Source: an uncultured Microcaldota archaeon (GTDB lineage: Archaea; Micrarchaeota; Micrarchaeia; CAILAH01). From it: a stretch of 36,007 bases of DNA. Below the pieces are notes generated by a model, which was given only the letters and a program-made list of their open reading frames with translations, was not told the origin of the DNA and made no database searches. The stretch spans positions 1-36,007 of the forward strand of contig CAILAH010000060.1 of NCBI GenBank assembly GCA_903832205.1. Direction: 5' to 3'. The translations under genes were made by a program, and so were the position numbers. Shown here piece by piece: positions 17,114 through 25,980 of the stretch (position 1 is the stretch's first letter; each line of letters begins with the position of its first letter).

Positions 17114-17827
17114 TTAGGAATATTTTTTAAGCGTTAGGGCGTGCTGCCTTAGCCTGCCTTTGACAGCGGGGCTCTCCAGCTCCCTGATTGCATCAGCGGC
17201 AATCCATTTTGCGGATTTTGAATTGAGCTTTTGGATTTCCCTTGCGGTCTTGAGCGCCTGCGCGTTCAGCAGCAGGCTGCGCTTTCCAATTTGCCGAAGG
17301 GCCCAGTTCACCGCCTTTCTTACGAAATTCCTCTCATCGGCTGATTCGCGCTTGATTATTGGAAGGAAGCGCAGGAACGCTTCATTGTTCGCTTTCTTAT
17401 CGTGCACTGCAAGCGCGGCCATAAGGGCAAACCCCGCCCGCTTCACGAATTCCTCATTTCTTTTACTCCATTCAATTGCCTTGGCATGCGCATAGGGCGT
17501 CCTGTCAAAAAGGTTTGAGCAGGCCTGGTCGCAGATGTCCCAGGAATCAAAATCTTTCGCCCAGTGTTCCATCTGCTTTTCAGTGACTTGCTTTGGGTCG
17601 TCGATAAATCCGGCAAGGAGGCGCGCCTCGTGGATTTCTGATTCCCAGAGCTTTTGCGCGAGCGCGTGGTCTTTTCCTATCTTCTTTGCATAGGCGCGCA
17701 AAAAGGGGATGGGAATGCCCAAAGTATTCTTTGGATTTATTCCGAACCGCGCCATTCCCGCCACGTTCGTGGGGTTGGAATGGGACTTTAGTTTTGCTAT
17801 GACCTGTGATGCACTCTGCGCTGCCAT
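17114..17827 (-). CDS. DNA alkylation repair enzyme, AlkD-like HEAT-repeat glycosylase
   Basis: GIPIPFLRAYAKKIGKDHALAQKLWESEIHEARLLAGFIDDP...SWDICDQACSNLF...RNFVRKAVNWALRQIGKR; start trimmed to ATG 17827. Confidence 0.88.
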   Translation of the reverse strand: MAAQSASQVIAKLKSHSNPTNVAGMARFGINPKNTLGIPIPFLRAYAKKIGKDHALAQKLWESEIHEARLLAGFIDDPKQVTEKQMEHWAKDFDSWDICDQACSNLFDRTPYAHAKAIEWSKRNEEFVKRAGFALMAALAVHDKKANNEAFLRFLPIIKRESADERNFVRKAVNWALRQIGKRSLLLNAQALKTAREIQKLNSKSAKWIAADAIRELESPAVKGRLRQHALTLKKYS

Positions 17828-17850
17828 GGTCTTATGTGTCAAAAAAATGT

Positions 17851-17856
17851 TTTAAA
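17851..17856. promoter_or_regulatory. Shared palindromic TATA box (TTTAAA), mirror promoter
   Basis: Centre 17853.5 is 26.5 bp from both ATG 17827(-) and ATG 17880(+). Confidence 0.65.
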
Positions 17857-17879
17857 GTGTGAGCGTGCCTAAAATCCTC

Positions 17880-18452
17880 ATGGAAAATCCGGGGCTCCTG
17901 GAGAAGTACAAGAGGGGCAAGCATTGGGAAAAGCACCCTACTGTTTATGCTGAGAGGTTCGTGAGGTTCCTGAATGATAATGGGGTTAGGGGAAAAGTGG
18001 TCGATATCGGGTGTGGCAACGGCAGGGATGTGGCCGTGTTCAAGAATGCCGGGTTTGACGCGCTGGGCATCGACCATTCGCCCGAAGAAATTAGGCACGC
18101 ATCAATGCTGCATCCCGACTGCATGTTTGAGGTGCAGAATGCGGAGTCAATGAATTTGCAGGACAACAGCGTCGCTGCGTTTTTCATGATTAATGTGGTG
18201 CACTATACCAGGAAGAAGGAGGCGTTCAGGGAAATACAGAGGGCGCTGATGCCCGGAGGGCTCGTCCTGGTGCATTTCAACCTCTCAATTGTTGACAGCT
18301 ACCTTAACGTGGACTATAGGGACGATGAGAAGGAGATTATGAGTCTTGTTTCAGATTTTGAGGTAATGCACAGGGAAACCTTCCAGAGAAAGGATATGCT
18401 GCCGCATGAGCATACGCATACCATACTTGAGCTTATACTAAAGAAGAAATAG
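17880..18452 (+). CDS. Class I SAM-dependent methyltransferase
   Basis: VVDIGCGNGRDVAVFKNAGFDALGIDHSPEEI; start trimmed to ATG 17880. Confidence 0.9.
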   Translation: MENPGLLEKYKRGKHWEKHPTVYAERFVRFLNDNGVRGKVVDIGCGNGRDVAVFKNAGFDALGIDHSPEEIRHASMLHPDCMFEVQNAESMNLQDNSVAAFFMINVVHYTRKKEAFREIQRALMPGGLVLVHFNLSIVDSYLNVDYRDDEKEIMSLVSDFEVMHRETFQRKDMLPHEHTHTILELILKKK

Positions 18453-18560
18453 TAAATCTAATTCACGCTAATCCAATTTGTGCCTGGTGCACGAAAGGGA
18501 TTTGAATGCAAAAATTAAAAGAGCTAAAATTTGGCCCTGAATATAAAAAGTAAGAGAGAA

Positions 18561-19238
18561 TTAGGCGATAAGCATCTCGGTGAGGATGAGGCGATCCTCG
18601 AGAAGCAGAGGGGCCGCATTTGTGCCGCGAGTTATCCTTGAGATGTCGATTTTCCTCAGGTTAACATCCAGCTCCGGATATTCCTTTGTGAAATACTGGA
18701 GCAGCTCCGGGAAATTTTGGAACTCCCAGCTGATTGCGAAATTCGTGCGTGAAACGGACTTGGCATATTTCTCCGCGTGCATTCTCTTGATTGCTTCCTG
18801 CACTGCCCTGAGCTTCTCTGTCTCGTCCTCAAAGAGATTGAACAGCTTCTGCATCTGGCCGCCCGCATCGGGCTCGTAAACAAGGATTATGCCATTCTTG
18901 CGGAGCACGCGCTTCGCCTCAAGAAGAGAGCTGTAGATATTATCAATGGGGATATGGTGGAGTGATTGCGTGTAGATGACGGTGTCGAAAATCCTGTCAG
19001 GAAATTCGAGTTTCTCGCCATTTCCCACGCGGTAAAACAGGTTGTTCATGTCGGGAGGAAGCAGCTTCCTTGCAAGGTCGAGCTTGTCCCTGTCTGGATC
19101 GATTGCCGCAATCTTCTTTGCCTTTCTTGCGAGGCCTATGCTCAGCCGCCCGTCGCCGCAGCCAATCTCAAGGACTTCCCTGCCCGCAATGCCTGAGCGC
19201 GTGAGGGTCGCAAGCTCGGATTTGACATCGATTCTCAT
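18561..19238 (-). CDS. Class I SAM-dependent methyltransferase
   Basis: VLEIGCGDGRLSIGLARKAKKIAAIDPD...FDTVIYTQSLHHIP. Confidence 0.92.
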   Translation of the reverse strand: MRIDVKSELATLTRSGIAGREVLEIGCGDGRLSIGLARKAKKIAAIDPDRDKLDLARKLLPPDMNNLFYRVGNGEKLEFPDRIFDTVIYTQSLHHIPIDNIYSSLLEAKRVLRKNGIILVYEPDAGGQMQKLFNLFEDETEKLRAVQEAIKRMHAEKYAKSVSRTNFAISWEFQNFPELLQYFTKEYPELDVNLRKIDISRITRGTNAAPLLLEDRLILTEMLIA

Positions 19239-19344
19239 GTGTTAGATTTGGGGATGAAGATATATGAGGTTTGGGCTCCTGATGCGCTTCGGCCCTAGGT
19301 GAATTATTAAGTTTATGGTGGGCAACTCTTTTCACTGGTTGCAT

Positions 19345-19749
19345 ATGGCAAAAGTAATGAAACAGGCTTCAGAAGTTTCGGCATTGCTATGCGGAATTCT
19401 TGAGGATAACGGGAGGGTTCTTTTTCTTTTGAAAAAAGATGAGCGGGGGCGCGAGGCGTTGGAGCTGCCGCACGCGCTTGTGAAAAGCGGCGAGAATGAG
19501 GTTAGCGCATTGACCGCTGCGATGCGCGAGCAGGCGGGCATTGATGCCCAGGTGCATGAGGTGATAAAACAGGGAAGGCATAACGCAGGCTCGAGAAAAA
19601 AGAAGAGAGGGGTGCCTGCGTTGGGTTTCAGGGTGACCGCGAAATCTGCGAAGGTTGTCGCGGGGAAGGGGTTTGCCGGGTTCAGGTGGATTGCATTAAG
19701 GGAGATTGGAAATGTAAAACTTGGTAGGAATTCTGAGTGGCTGAGATAA
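19345..19749 (+). CDS. Nudix-fold-like protein with degenerate Nudix box
   Basis: SALLCGILEDNGRVLFLLKKDERG...SALTAAMREQAGIDAQV; canonical REUxEExGU is only partly kept (REQAGI). Confidence 0.6.
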   Translation: MAKVMKQASEVSALLCGILEDNGRVLFLLKKDERGREALELPHALVKSGENEVSALTAAMREQAGIDAQVHEVIKQGRHNAGSRKKKRGVPALGFRVTAKSAKVVAGKGFAGFRWIALREIGNVKLGRNSEWLR

Positions 19750-19838
19750 ATGAGTCAGGAAGAATTGCTGCGTAAAATCCGAGATAAAAATAGGGTAAGA
19801 AAAATCTGATTAAAAAAAGAAATTAGACTGCTGCGGAT

Positions 19839-20213
19839 TTATTCCACAACAATTTTTCCCTTCATTGAGGGATGTATTGCACAGGTGTAATCAAACGTGC
19901 CCGCAGTGTTGAACTGGTGCTCATACGTGCCGCCCTGCGAGAGCTGCTCTGATTGGAAGTCGTTGAATTTCACTATGTGCGGGGCGGAATCCTCATTTGT
20001 CCATTTCACATTTGTGCCTTTCTTTATGTTGAGGTCGGCCGGGTTGAATGCGAAATTCTTTATTGAAACCAGGGCTGAGAGCTTCACCGTTAAATCCGAA
20101 GGGTTCTGCTGGGTAGTGCCGCCGTTGCCTGCTGGCGGGGATGCGGGCTGTGTGCATCCCACGATAAGGACCGCAAGCAGCAATATAGGTATAATCAAAA
20201 TTGACCATTTCAT
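19839..20213 (-). CDS. Cupredoxin/plastocyanin-like lipoprotein
   Basis: Lipobox LIVGC; DSAPHIV...FDYTCAIHPSMKGKIVV type-1 copper ligands (H, C, H, M). Confidence 0.93.
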   Translation of the reverse strand: MKWSILIIPILLLAVLIVGCTQPASPPAGNGGTTQQNPSDLTVKLSALVSIKNFAFNPADLNIKKGTNVKWTNEDSAPHIVKFNDFQSEQLSQGGTYEHQFNTAGTFDYTCAIHPSMKGKIVVE

Positions 20214-20278
20214 TGGATTACCTCTTTAGCACACATGTGCGTAACGTATTATATAAGGGTTGGAGGAGGAGTATCTGC

Positions 20279-20680
20279 ATGGAGACTAAATATCTGCTTG
20301 TGTCCGCGGCCTTCCTGCTCGTGCTGTTATCGGGATGCCTCAGGACCAACAACGGGCAGAGCACTGTTGGGACGCTTGAGGGAAAGGTCACCATAGGGCC
20401 GCTGTGCCCGGTGGAGCCGTGCAACATCTCCGCGGAGCAGATGGCACAGGCGTATGCAGGCAGGAAAATCTTTATTTATGCAAAGGACATGAACACACTT
20501 TTGAAAACTGTTGACATAAATGCGGACGGGACATATGGCATCGAGCTGGCGCCGGGGCAGTACATTGTCGATACCAACCATTTGGCGGTTGGAAGCGTAA
20601 AGGGCGCGCCAAAGCTTGTGGATATCACTGCGGGCAAAACAACAAAAGCGGATATTGAGATTGATACGGGAATAAGATAG
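20279..20680 (+). CDS. Secreted lipoprotein of unknown function
   Basis: METKYLLVSAAFLLVLLSGC lipobox; beta-rich DINADGTYGIELAPGQYIVDTNH; TATA about 27 bp upstream of ATG 20279. Confidence 0.75.
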   Translation: METKYLLVSAAFLLVLLSGCLRTNNGQSTVGTLEGKVTIGPLCPVEPCNISAEQMAQAYAGRKIFIYAKDMNTLLKTVDINADGTYGIELAPGQYIVDTNHLAVGSVKGAPKLVDITAGKTTKADIEIDTGIR

Positions 20681-20706
20681 GCAATCTAATTGAAAGCGGT
20701 AAATTT

Positions 20707-20805
20707 TAGAAGCATCGGCAGCAGCTCTCGCATTTTGCGCATTTGCCGCAGATGATTTCCTTCTTGCCGCAGTATTTGCAACTGCCTGGCTTGGGATATT
20801 GCATG
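20707..20805 (-). CDS. Cys-rich 32-aa microprotein
   Basis: Hand translation: MQYPKPGSCKYCGKKEIICGKCAKCESCCRCF*; absent from the ORF track (<60 aa). Confidence 0.7.
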
Positions 20806-20836
20806 TTATATTTAGGAAGGAAATATTAAAGAAACA

Positions 20837-21154
20837 TCAATAGCCGAACCGCCTCTCATAATTCTTGTGGTCGAACCATTCCAATAGGACGACGAGCAGC
20901 AAAACGTTTTCCTTTTTCATTGTGTAGATTAGCCTCCATCCCCTACAGAGATTATATTTCCAAAGATTGTCAACACCATACTTGCGGAGGTATTCATCTG
21001 GTATTAAATTCTTGGGAATTGGAATTCCATATGTGGGGTCAAGCCTAAGCTTTTGTATTGCATTCCCAATACTCTTGCTCAGCACAGGGTCTAGCTCCTT
21101 AAGTTTGTGGAAATCCTCGCGTAGACCGTCATCGGCAAAGTAAATATGGTGCAC
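20837..21154 (-). CDS. RelE/ParE-superfamily toxin-like protein
   Basis: LKELDPVLSKSIGNAIQKLRLDPTYGIPIP...YNLCRGWRLIYTMKKENVLLLVVLLEWFDHKNYERRFGY. Confidence 0.82.
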   Translation of the reverse strand: MHHIYFADDGLREDFHKLKELDPVLSKSIGNAIQKLRLDPTYGIPIPKNLIPDEYLRKYGVDNLWKYNLCRGWRLIYTMKKENVLLLVVLLEWFDHKNYERRFGY

Positions 21155-21194
21155 AAATGATTGTGCAATACCCGGGTATATAAGAATGATGCTG

Positions 21195-21464
21195 CTAGAT
21201 TTCCACTAATAAGTCTTTTCTTTTCAGGTATTTCTGTACACCTTTAGGGTCCCAAACCCATACGATAACGCCTCTCCTGTCATAGACGATCTTGTTTGAT
21301 TTTTCTATGTAGTTCATAATCACGCAGAAGCTCTGGTACATCATCTTCTTGGGGAGCCCCTTCCAGAGCTTTGTCTTTGTATATTCGCCCGAATGCAGGC
21401 GTATGAAATCCTCTACCATCAGCACTGTGTCAAGCCTTGGGTAGTGGAGAATGTTCACGTCCAT
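21195..21464 (-). CDS. Small winged-helix-like protein, candidate antitoxin
   Basis: 89 aa; YTKTKLWKGLPKKMMYQSFCVIMNYIEKSNKIVYDRRGVIVWVW looks like a wHTH with beta wing; 40 bp upstream of the RelE-like gene, same strand. Confidence 0.6.
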   Translation of the reverse strand: MDVNILHYPRLDTVLMVEDFIRLHSGEYTKTKLWKGLPKKMMYQSFCVIMNYIEKSNKIVYDRRGVIVWVWDPKGVQKYLKRKDLLVEI

Positions 21465-21465
21465 G

Positions 21466-21487
21466 AGTTATATATACTTATATAACT
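21466..21487. promoter_or_regulatory. Inverted repeat AGTTATATA-N4-TATATAACT
   Basis: Perfect 9-bp arms directly upstream of the start at 21464. Confidence 0.6.
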
Positions 21488-21533
21488 ATATAAGGTTTGC
21501 GAAAAGCGGAATTTAAATAAATAAAAAAAGAAT

Positions 21534-22688
21534 TTATGGCAGGATTTCCCCGCTGGTGATTTTTTCCTTAACGTAATCACCGACGAACGTGAGCCTCTGC
21601 CCCTGGAGCGCATCCTGCTCAATCTTTTTCTTTGTCTTGAGAACGATATTGAGCTCATCTACCCACTGCTTGTGCTTTGAGATCCAGGGGTATGAGAGCA
21701 TTTCCTGCGCACGCTTTATGTCCACTTCCTTCGCGGTGATGGTGAGCTTCTTCAGGAAATCGTAGTGCTCAATGTCGCTCATTGTCACGCCGATGAATCT
21801 TGCTTCGGGCGTTGCAAGGCTCTTTGAGAGGTAGGCGAGGTTCATCGAGCCCGTCTTGATTGCCCAGTAGATGTACCATCCCCAGGCATCACAGTCCGTG
21901 AACACGTAGATGGGAATCTTTTTGTCGGCAAGCTTGCGGATCAGGCGGCGGGTTCCACGGGAAGCCTGGCCTTTCGGGGTAATGAGGATGCAGTTGTTCT
22001 TTTTCCAGAACTTGTCCTCGTTGAGCCTCTGCCACAAAGCATCCTTTTCAACCACGAGGACGTAGTCGGCATCGATGTCGACGAATTCCATGCCGTTGTC
22101 AACATCGCTCGGGATCATCCAGCCGGAACGGCCCTGCTTTGCCGCGTCGATTATGCTCTCATCGCCGCCGAACTTGTCCTTGATTGTCATGTTGCCTGCG
22201 ACCACTCCCTTTCGGTCTGTGGACAGGTTGAAGTCCTCACGCTTCAAATCGAGCGATGCCTCAAGGTCCTCAATGAGCGGGTTGGATTCGGACTGCTCGC
22301 TGAAGAGTTCTTCATCAACGTCCTCGCCGATGCTGAACTTCAACTGGTAGTAAAGGCCCCTTATTGAGGTGTGCAGCCCCTGCTCAAGGAATGACTTGAG
22401 CTTTGATGCGATTGCAACCGTCTGCATGAATTTCTTCGCCTGGGATACGTGCACGAAGGTGCGCGTCTCCTTTGACCCGCCAAGGTAGAGTGCGCCCGTG
22501 TCCGGGTCGGACTTGATGTTCGAGCGGGAGCGTACCGGGGTGAGGAAGGATGGCGACTCGCTCATGTTGATTTCCTGGACCATCTCCCTTCCCATGGTCA
22601 CGAGCTTGTCGTGCGCGACCGTTGTCTTTTCATCTGATTTCTTTTTTTCTGCCATAAACATCACATCTAATTTTCTTTTCCAAGGCAC
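21534..22688 (-). CDS. top6A: DNA topoisomerase VI subunit A
   Basis: TSIRGLYYQLKFSI, VVEKDALWQRL, FTDCDAWGWYIYWAIKTGS, IGVTMSDIEHYDF; true start may be an internal Met (MFMAEKKK). Confidence 0.95.
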   Translation of the reverse strand: MPWKRKLDVMFMAEKKKSDEKTTVAHDKLVTMGREMVQEINMSESPSFLTPVRSRSNIKSDPDTGALYLGGSKETRTFVHVSQAKKFMQTVAIASKLKSFLEQGLHTSIRGLYYQLKFSIGEDVDEELFSEQSESNPLIEDLEASLDLKREDFNLSTDRKGVVAGNMTIKDKFGGDESIIDAAKQGRSGWMIPSDVDNGMEFVDIDADYVLVVEKDALWQRLNEDKFWKKNNCILITPKGQASRGTRRLIRKLADKKIPIYVFTDCDAWGWYIYWAIKTGSMNLAYLSKSLATPEARFIGVTMSDIEHYDFLKKLTITAKEVDIKRAQEMLSYPWISKHKQWVDELNIVLKTKKKIEQDALQGQRLTFVGDYVKEKITSGEILP

Positions 22689-22689
22689 G

Positions 22690-22733
22690 CTTTTGCAAAC
22701 GCAAAAGGTGCGCCTTTTGGCACAGCCAAAAGG
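22690..22733. repeat. Tandem stem-loops between top6B and top6A
   Basis: CTTTTGC-AAAC-GCAAAAG (22690-22707) and CCTTTTGG-CACAG-CCAAAAGG (22713-22733). Confidence 0.6.
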
Positions 22734-22790
22734 GCGTTTTCTTTGGAGAGCAGGGAACTGCGATCAGCTCCTGCGCACCGAAAGAAAAGC

Positions 22791-24515
22791 TTACATGTCT
22801 TCCTCGTCAAATTCAATCTTGCCGTCACTGTCACTGTCCGACTCGTTGCCCTCCTCTTCCATGAGCACACGCGTCTTTTTCTCTTTCTTGTCCTCCTCGG
22901 CCTCATCGGCCTTGAATTTGTCAAACACCAGGACAGTGAGCTTTTTCTCCAGGTCCTCCTTGTTGCCCGTGTTTGCAAGCATCGGGAGGTGTTCCGAAAG
23001 CAGCTGGATGTAGCGTATGATTGCCTTTCTCTTTGTCGCACGCGTCTCTTCGCGCACCTTTCCGGCAATGTACCTCTGCAGGTCGCGGGCAACGTCCATC
23101 ACCGCGAACTTAATCTCATCAACAACTTCTGGCTCGGATGCGATGGACTGCTTTCCTGCGCCCGTGTAGGGCACGAATGCCGAGAGTATGTTGACGAAGA
23201 CCGTAACGGGTATTGTATCGAAATCGGATATGCCGTATCTCTTCCACTCGATCCCCTTCACTGCCTTTGTTATGGCGCAGCCGCCCGCATCAAACAGCAG
23301 CGGCGAGCGGTTTGAGAATCTCATTATCTCCCCGCCCACAGAGCCCGCCTCCGTTCTTGCGCCGGATTTGCCGCCGTATGAGATGGCCGCCTCCACAATG
23401 AACGGGACGCCGCCCTTGTATACCTTTGGCGGGCGTGAGCGCACGGAGAGGTATTCGGGGCTAAGAAGGCTGCGGAGCGATATCTCAATCTGGTCATTGC
23501 CAATGGGGCGGAGCCCTTCTGCTGAAGGCGCAACCCATTTGACTTTTTTGAATCCCGCAACAAGCCTCCTGGCATCTTCCCAGGTTACGTCTTTGGGGCT
23601 CATGTCGAAATCAAACTGCGGAATCACGTTGCGCAGCTCATCAACCTTTGATGATGTGACGCGTACGAGCTCGGTCGTCATGAATGAGCTGACCTTGCGT
23701 GCGGGCGATATGCGCATAAGCTCGTAAAGCGTGTGGCTCTCAAGTCCGAGCGGGTGCGGCTGCACTTCATGCGGCCTTTCCGGTAGGCTTTCCGAAACCC
23801 TCGGGAATCTTACTTTTCTCCCTTCCGGGTCGATGAATGAAATTTCCGCGTGCGGGTTTGCGATTGCGGTCCTCTTCAGATATTCGAGCGGGCTGTACTC
23901 GCTGCGGTCATACTTGACGTCGGCGAACTCCGCCATCACTTCCACACCGCGGAACTCGCCCTCGTACTCCTGCACGTCCGAGACATTGGGCATGTTGGTC
24001 TTTATGTTCACCGAGACGTTGCACTCGTAGACCTTCCCGTTGCCCGTTGACGACCTAATGTGAATTGGCTTGCCTGATGTGAGCTGCGCGAACATTGTGC
24101 ACCCAGTGGCGCCGATTCCCTGCTGCCCCCTCTGCTGCATGTACCTGTGGAATTTTGTTCCCGAGAGCATCATTCCAAGGGCCCTGCCTATGTGGTCCAG
24201 CGGAATGCCCGGGCCATTGTCCGCCACCTTCACCAAATAGTGCTCTTCCTGCACCGAAGTGATTTTCACGGTAATGTCAGGGAGTATTCCCGCCTCCTCA
24301 CAGGCGTCCAGCCCATTTGTAACGTACTCGTGAATGACAGTTGTAAGCGAGCGCACCTTTCCTGAAAATCCGAGCATCTGCTTGTTCTTCGTAAAGAACT
24401 CGGCTACGGAATGCTCCTTGAACTCCTCAAAGATCTCTTCCGCGCTTTTTGGCTCCACTTCCTTGCCGTTTTCAACTCCCTTATCTGGGTTTTTTTCCTT
24501 TGTAGCCATCTCCAC
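22791..24515 (-). CDS. top6B: DNA topoisomerase VI subunit B
   Basis: GHKL ATPase: HEYVTNGLDACEEAGILPDI, VADNGPGIPLDHIGRALGMMLSGTKFHRYMQQRGQQGIGATG. Confidence 0.97.
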   Translation of the reverse strand: MEMATKEKNPDKGVENGKEVEPKSAEEIFEEFKEHSVAEFFTKNKQMLGFSGKVRSLTTVIHEYVTNGLDACEEAGILPDITVKITSVQEEHYLVKVADNGPGIPLDHIGRALGMMLSGTKFHRYMQQRGQQGIGATGCTMFAQLTSGKPIHIRSSTGNGKVYECNVSVNIKTNMPNVSDVQEYEGEFRGVEVMAEFADVKYDRSEYSPLEYLKRTAIANPHAEISFIDPEGRKVRFPRVSESLPERPHEVQPHPLGLESHTLYELMRISPARKVSSFMTTELVRVTSSKVDELRNVIPQFDFDMSPKDVTWEDARRLVAGFKKVKWVAPSAEGLRPIGNDQIEISLRSLLSPEYLSVRSRPPKVYKGGVPFIVEAAISYGGKSGARTEAGSVGGEIMRFSNRSPLLFDAGGCAITKAVKGIEWKRYGISDFDTIPVTVFVNILSAFVPYTGAGKQSIASEPEVVDEIKFAVMDVARDLQRYIAGKVREETRATKRKAIIRYIQLLSEHLPMLANTGNKEDLEKKLTVLVFDKFKADEAEEDKKEKKTRVLMEEEGNESDSDSDGKIEFDEEDM

Positions 24516-24606
24516 TCACCTTATTTTTTCAAAACTTATTCGTCGGTTTCATTGCTTCATCCGTCTCATTTTCGCTTTCGCTTCTGCAACTTCATCCTTC
24601 CCACTA

Positions 24607-25134
24607 TTATCTCCAAAGCTTCATCTTCTCCTCTTTGATTTTTCTCCTGCCCGCTTCCAGCAGGCGATAGACCTTCCTGTGCTCTGCGCCGCGCACAATG
24701 GATTCAATCGCCTCGGATGCGAGGTGGACGCCCTCAAGGGTCCCGATTACGTAAATCTTGTCATCCTTTATCGTCATGCTCACTTCGGTTATCTGCTCTA
24801 TTATCAACTTTGTCTTGCCATCGGTGCCTATGATGCGCGCCATTATCCTGTGTATGTCCCTCTCCCTATCGTTTGTTATGTCGCTCAGGTCCACGATCTT
24901 GAGTATGTACTCCTCTGAAAACAGCCTCAAGGCCTCCCTGTAATTCACGCCACCTATGCCGAGCGCGGTCAGCACGTCTTTTGCCTTCAGCTCAACGAAT
25001 GCATCATCGGACTCAAACTCAACTGTAAGGTCTTTGGGATTGAATTCCAGCTTCAGCCCCCTTTTTCTAAACTCCGTCATAACAGCAGTGCTAAACCGCT
25101 TCAAATTTCTCTTTTCAATACCGACAATTTGCAT
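24607..25134 (-). CDS. KH-domain rRNA-processing protein, Pno1/Krr1-like
   Basis: Two KH-like segments; RIIGTDGKTKLIIEQITEVSMTIKDDKIYVIGTLEGVHLASEAIESIVRGAEHRKVYRLLE; upstream of top6B as commonly seen in archaea. Confidence 0.92.
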   Translation of the reverse strand: MQIVGIEKRNLKRFSTAVMTEFRKRGLKLEFNPKDLTVEFESDDAFVELKAKDVLTALGIGGVNYREALRLFSEEYILKIVDLSDITNDRERDIHRIMARIIGTDGKTKLIIEQITEVSMTIKDDKIYVIGTLEGVHLASEAIESIVRGAEHRKVYRLLEAGRRKIKEEKMKLWR

Positions 25135-25249
25135 TAGTTAGTTTGAGGAATTGAAGCTTATAAATACTCTTGGAAGGGGGGTTATACCTATCCGCTTTGC
25201 CAGGCTAAACGTGCAAAAAAGAGAGGCTCTGTGGCGTAAAATGTGCAGA

Positions 25250-25858
25250 TTATGATGATAAATTGGATTCAGACGGGAAAGGTTTTTTGCCTGAATTTTC
25301 GATTGTTTTTATGCGCTCGTAAAGCTGTCTCCAGGATTCGACTCTCTGTGCGAAATCATTCGGAATAATGAGATGCTTATTGTATCCCCAAGTAAACAAA
25401 TAGAGATTCTTAACAACATTCGCAAGAGGCTCCAACTTGTCCAAATCATCATCGGCGTAAACATCAAATCCTTTGCAGGCATCTGATTTGCTCACGCCAA
25501 CTCCAACACCTGTCGCAGGGATGAATATCCCCTGTGAATGCATCCATTCAATTGCCATCAGTGTTGAGCTCGTGGTTCTCGAAGTGACAACTTCAAGTGC
25601 GTGCCCGTCGCTTTTTAGTCTATTGATGTATTCTATTGCCCCTTCAACGGGTCTCATCTGCCTGTTTATTTCTGCGTTATTATAGACGATGCCCTGCAAT
25701 TCCTTGTATTGTGCGGCCGTGAGCAGATTCTCCCTTACCAGGATTTCTTTCAAGAATTTTTCAGGTGCGATTTTCTTACCAAAAAATTCCTTTGCAACGC
25801 GCTCTTTTGAGTGTGCACAATCACTAATCAGCCCATCAAAATCTAGTCCGATTCTCAT
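25250..25858 (-). CDS. HAD-superfamily phosphatase, 5'-nucleotidase-like
   Basis: MRIGLDFDGLISD (DxDG), VVTSRTTSS, VYADDDLDKLEPL. Confidence 0.75.
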   Translation of the reverse strand: MRIGLDFDGLISDCAHSKERVAKEFFGKKIAPEKFLKEILVRENLLTAAQYKELQGIVYNNAEINRQMRPVEGAIEYINRLKSDGHALEVVTSRTTSSTLMAIEWMHSQGIFIPATGVGVGVSKSDACKGFDVYADDDLDKLEPLANVVKNLYLFTWGYNKHLIIPNDFAQRVESWRQLYERIKTIENSGKKPFPSESNLSS

Positions 25859-25980
25859 ACAATATTTGTGTGTTTACTCGTATATAAACGTTGTCATAAA
25901 TATATCCGAAAAGAATGCGATTCCGAAGCGGTAAAATGTGCCGCCAATTCCGGTTCAGACGTGTGTGCCACCTGCTATTG

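Noticed and set aside
25237-25941. GTAAAATGTGC occurring on both sides of the HAD-like gene
   Set aside because: Only an 11-mer with no other shared flank; too weak to call target-site repeats or a mobile unit.
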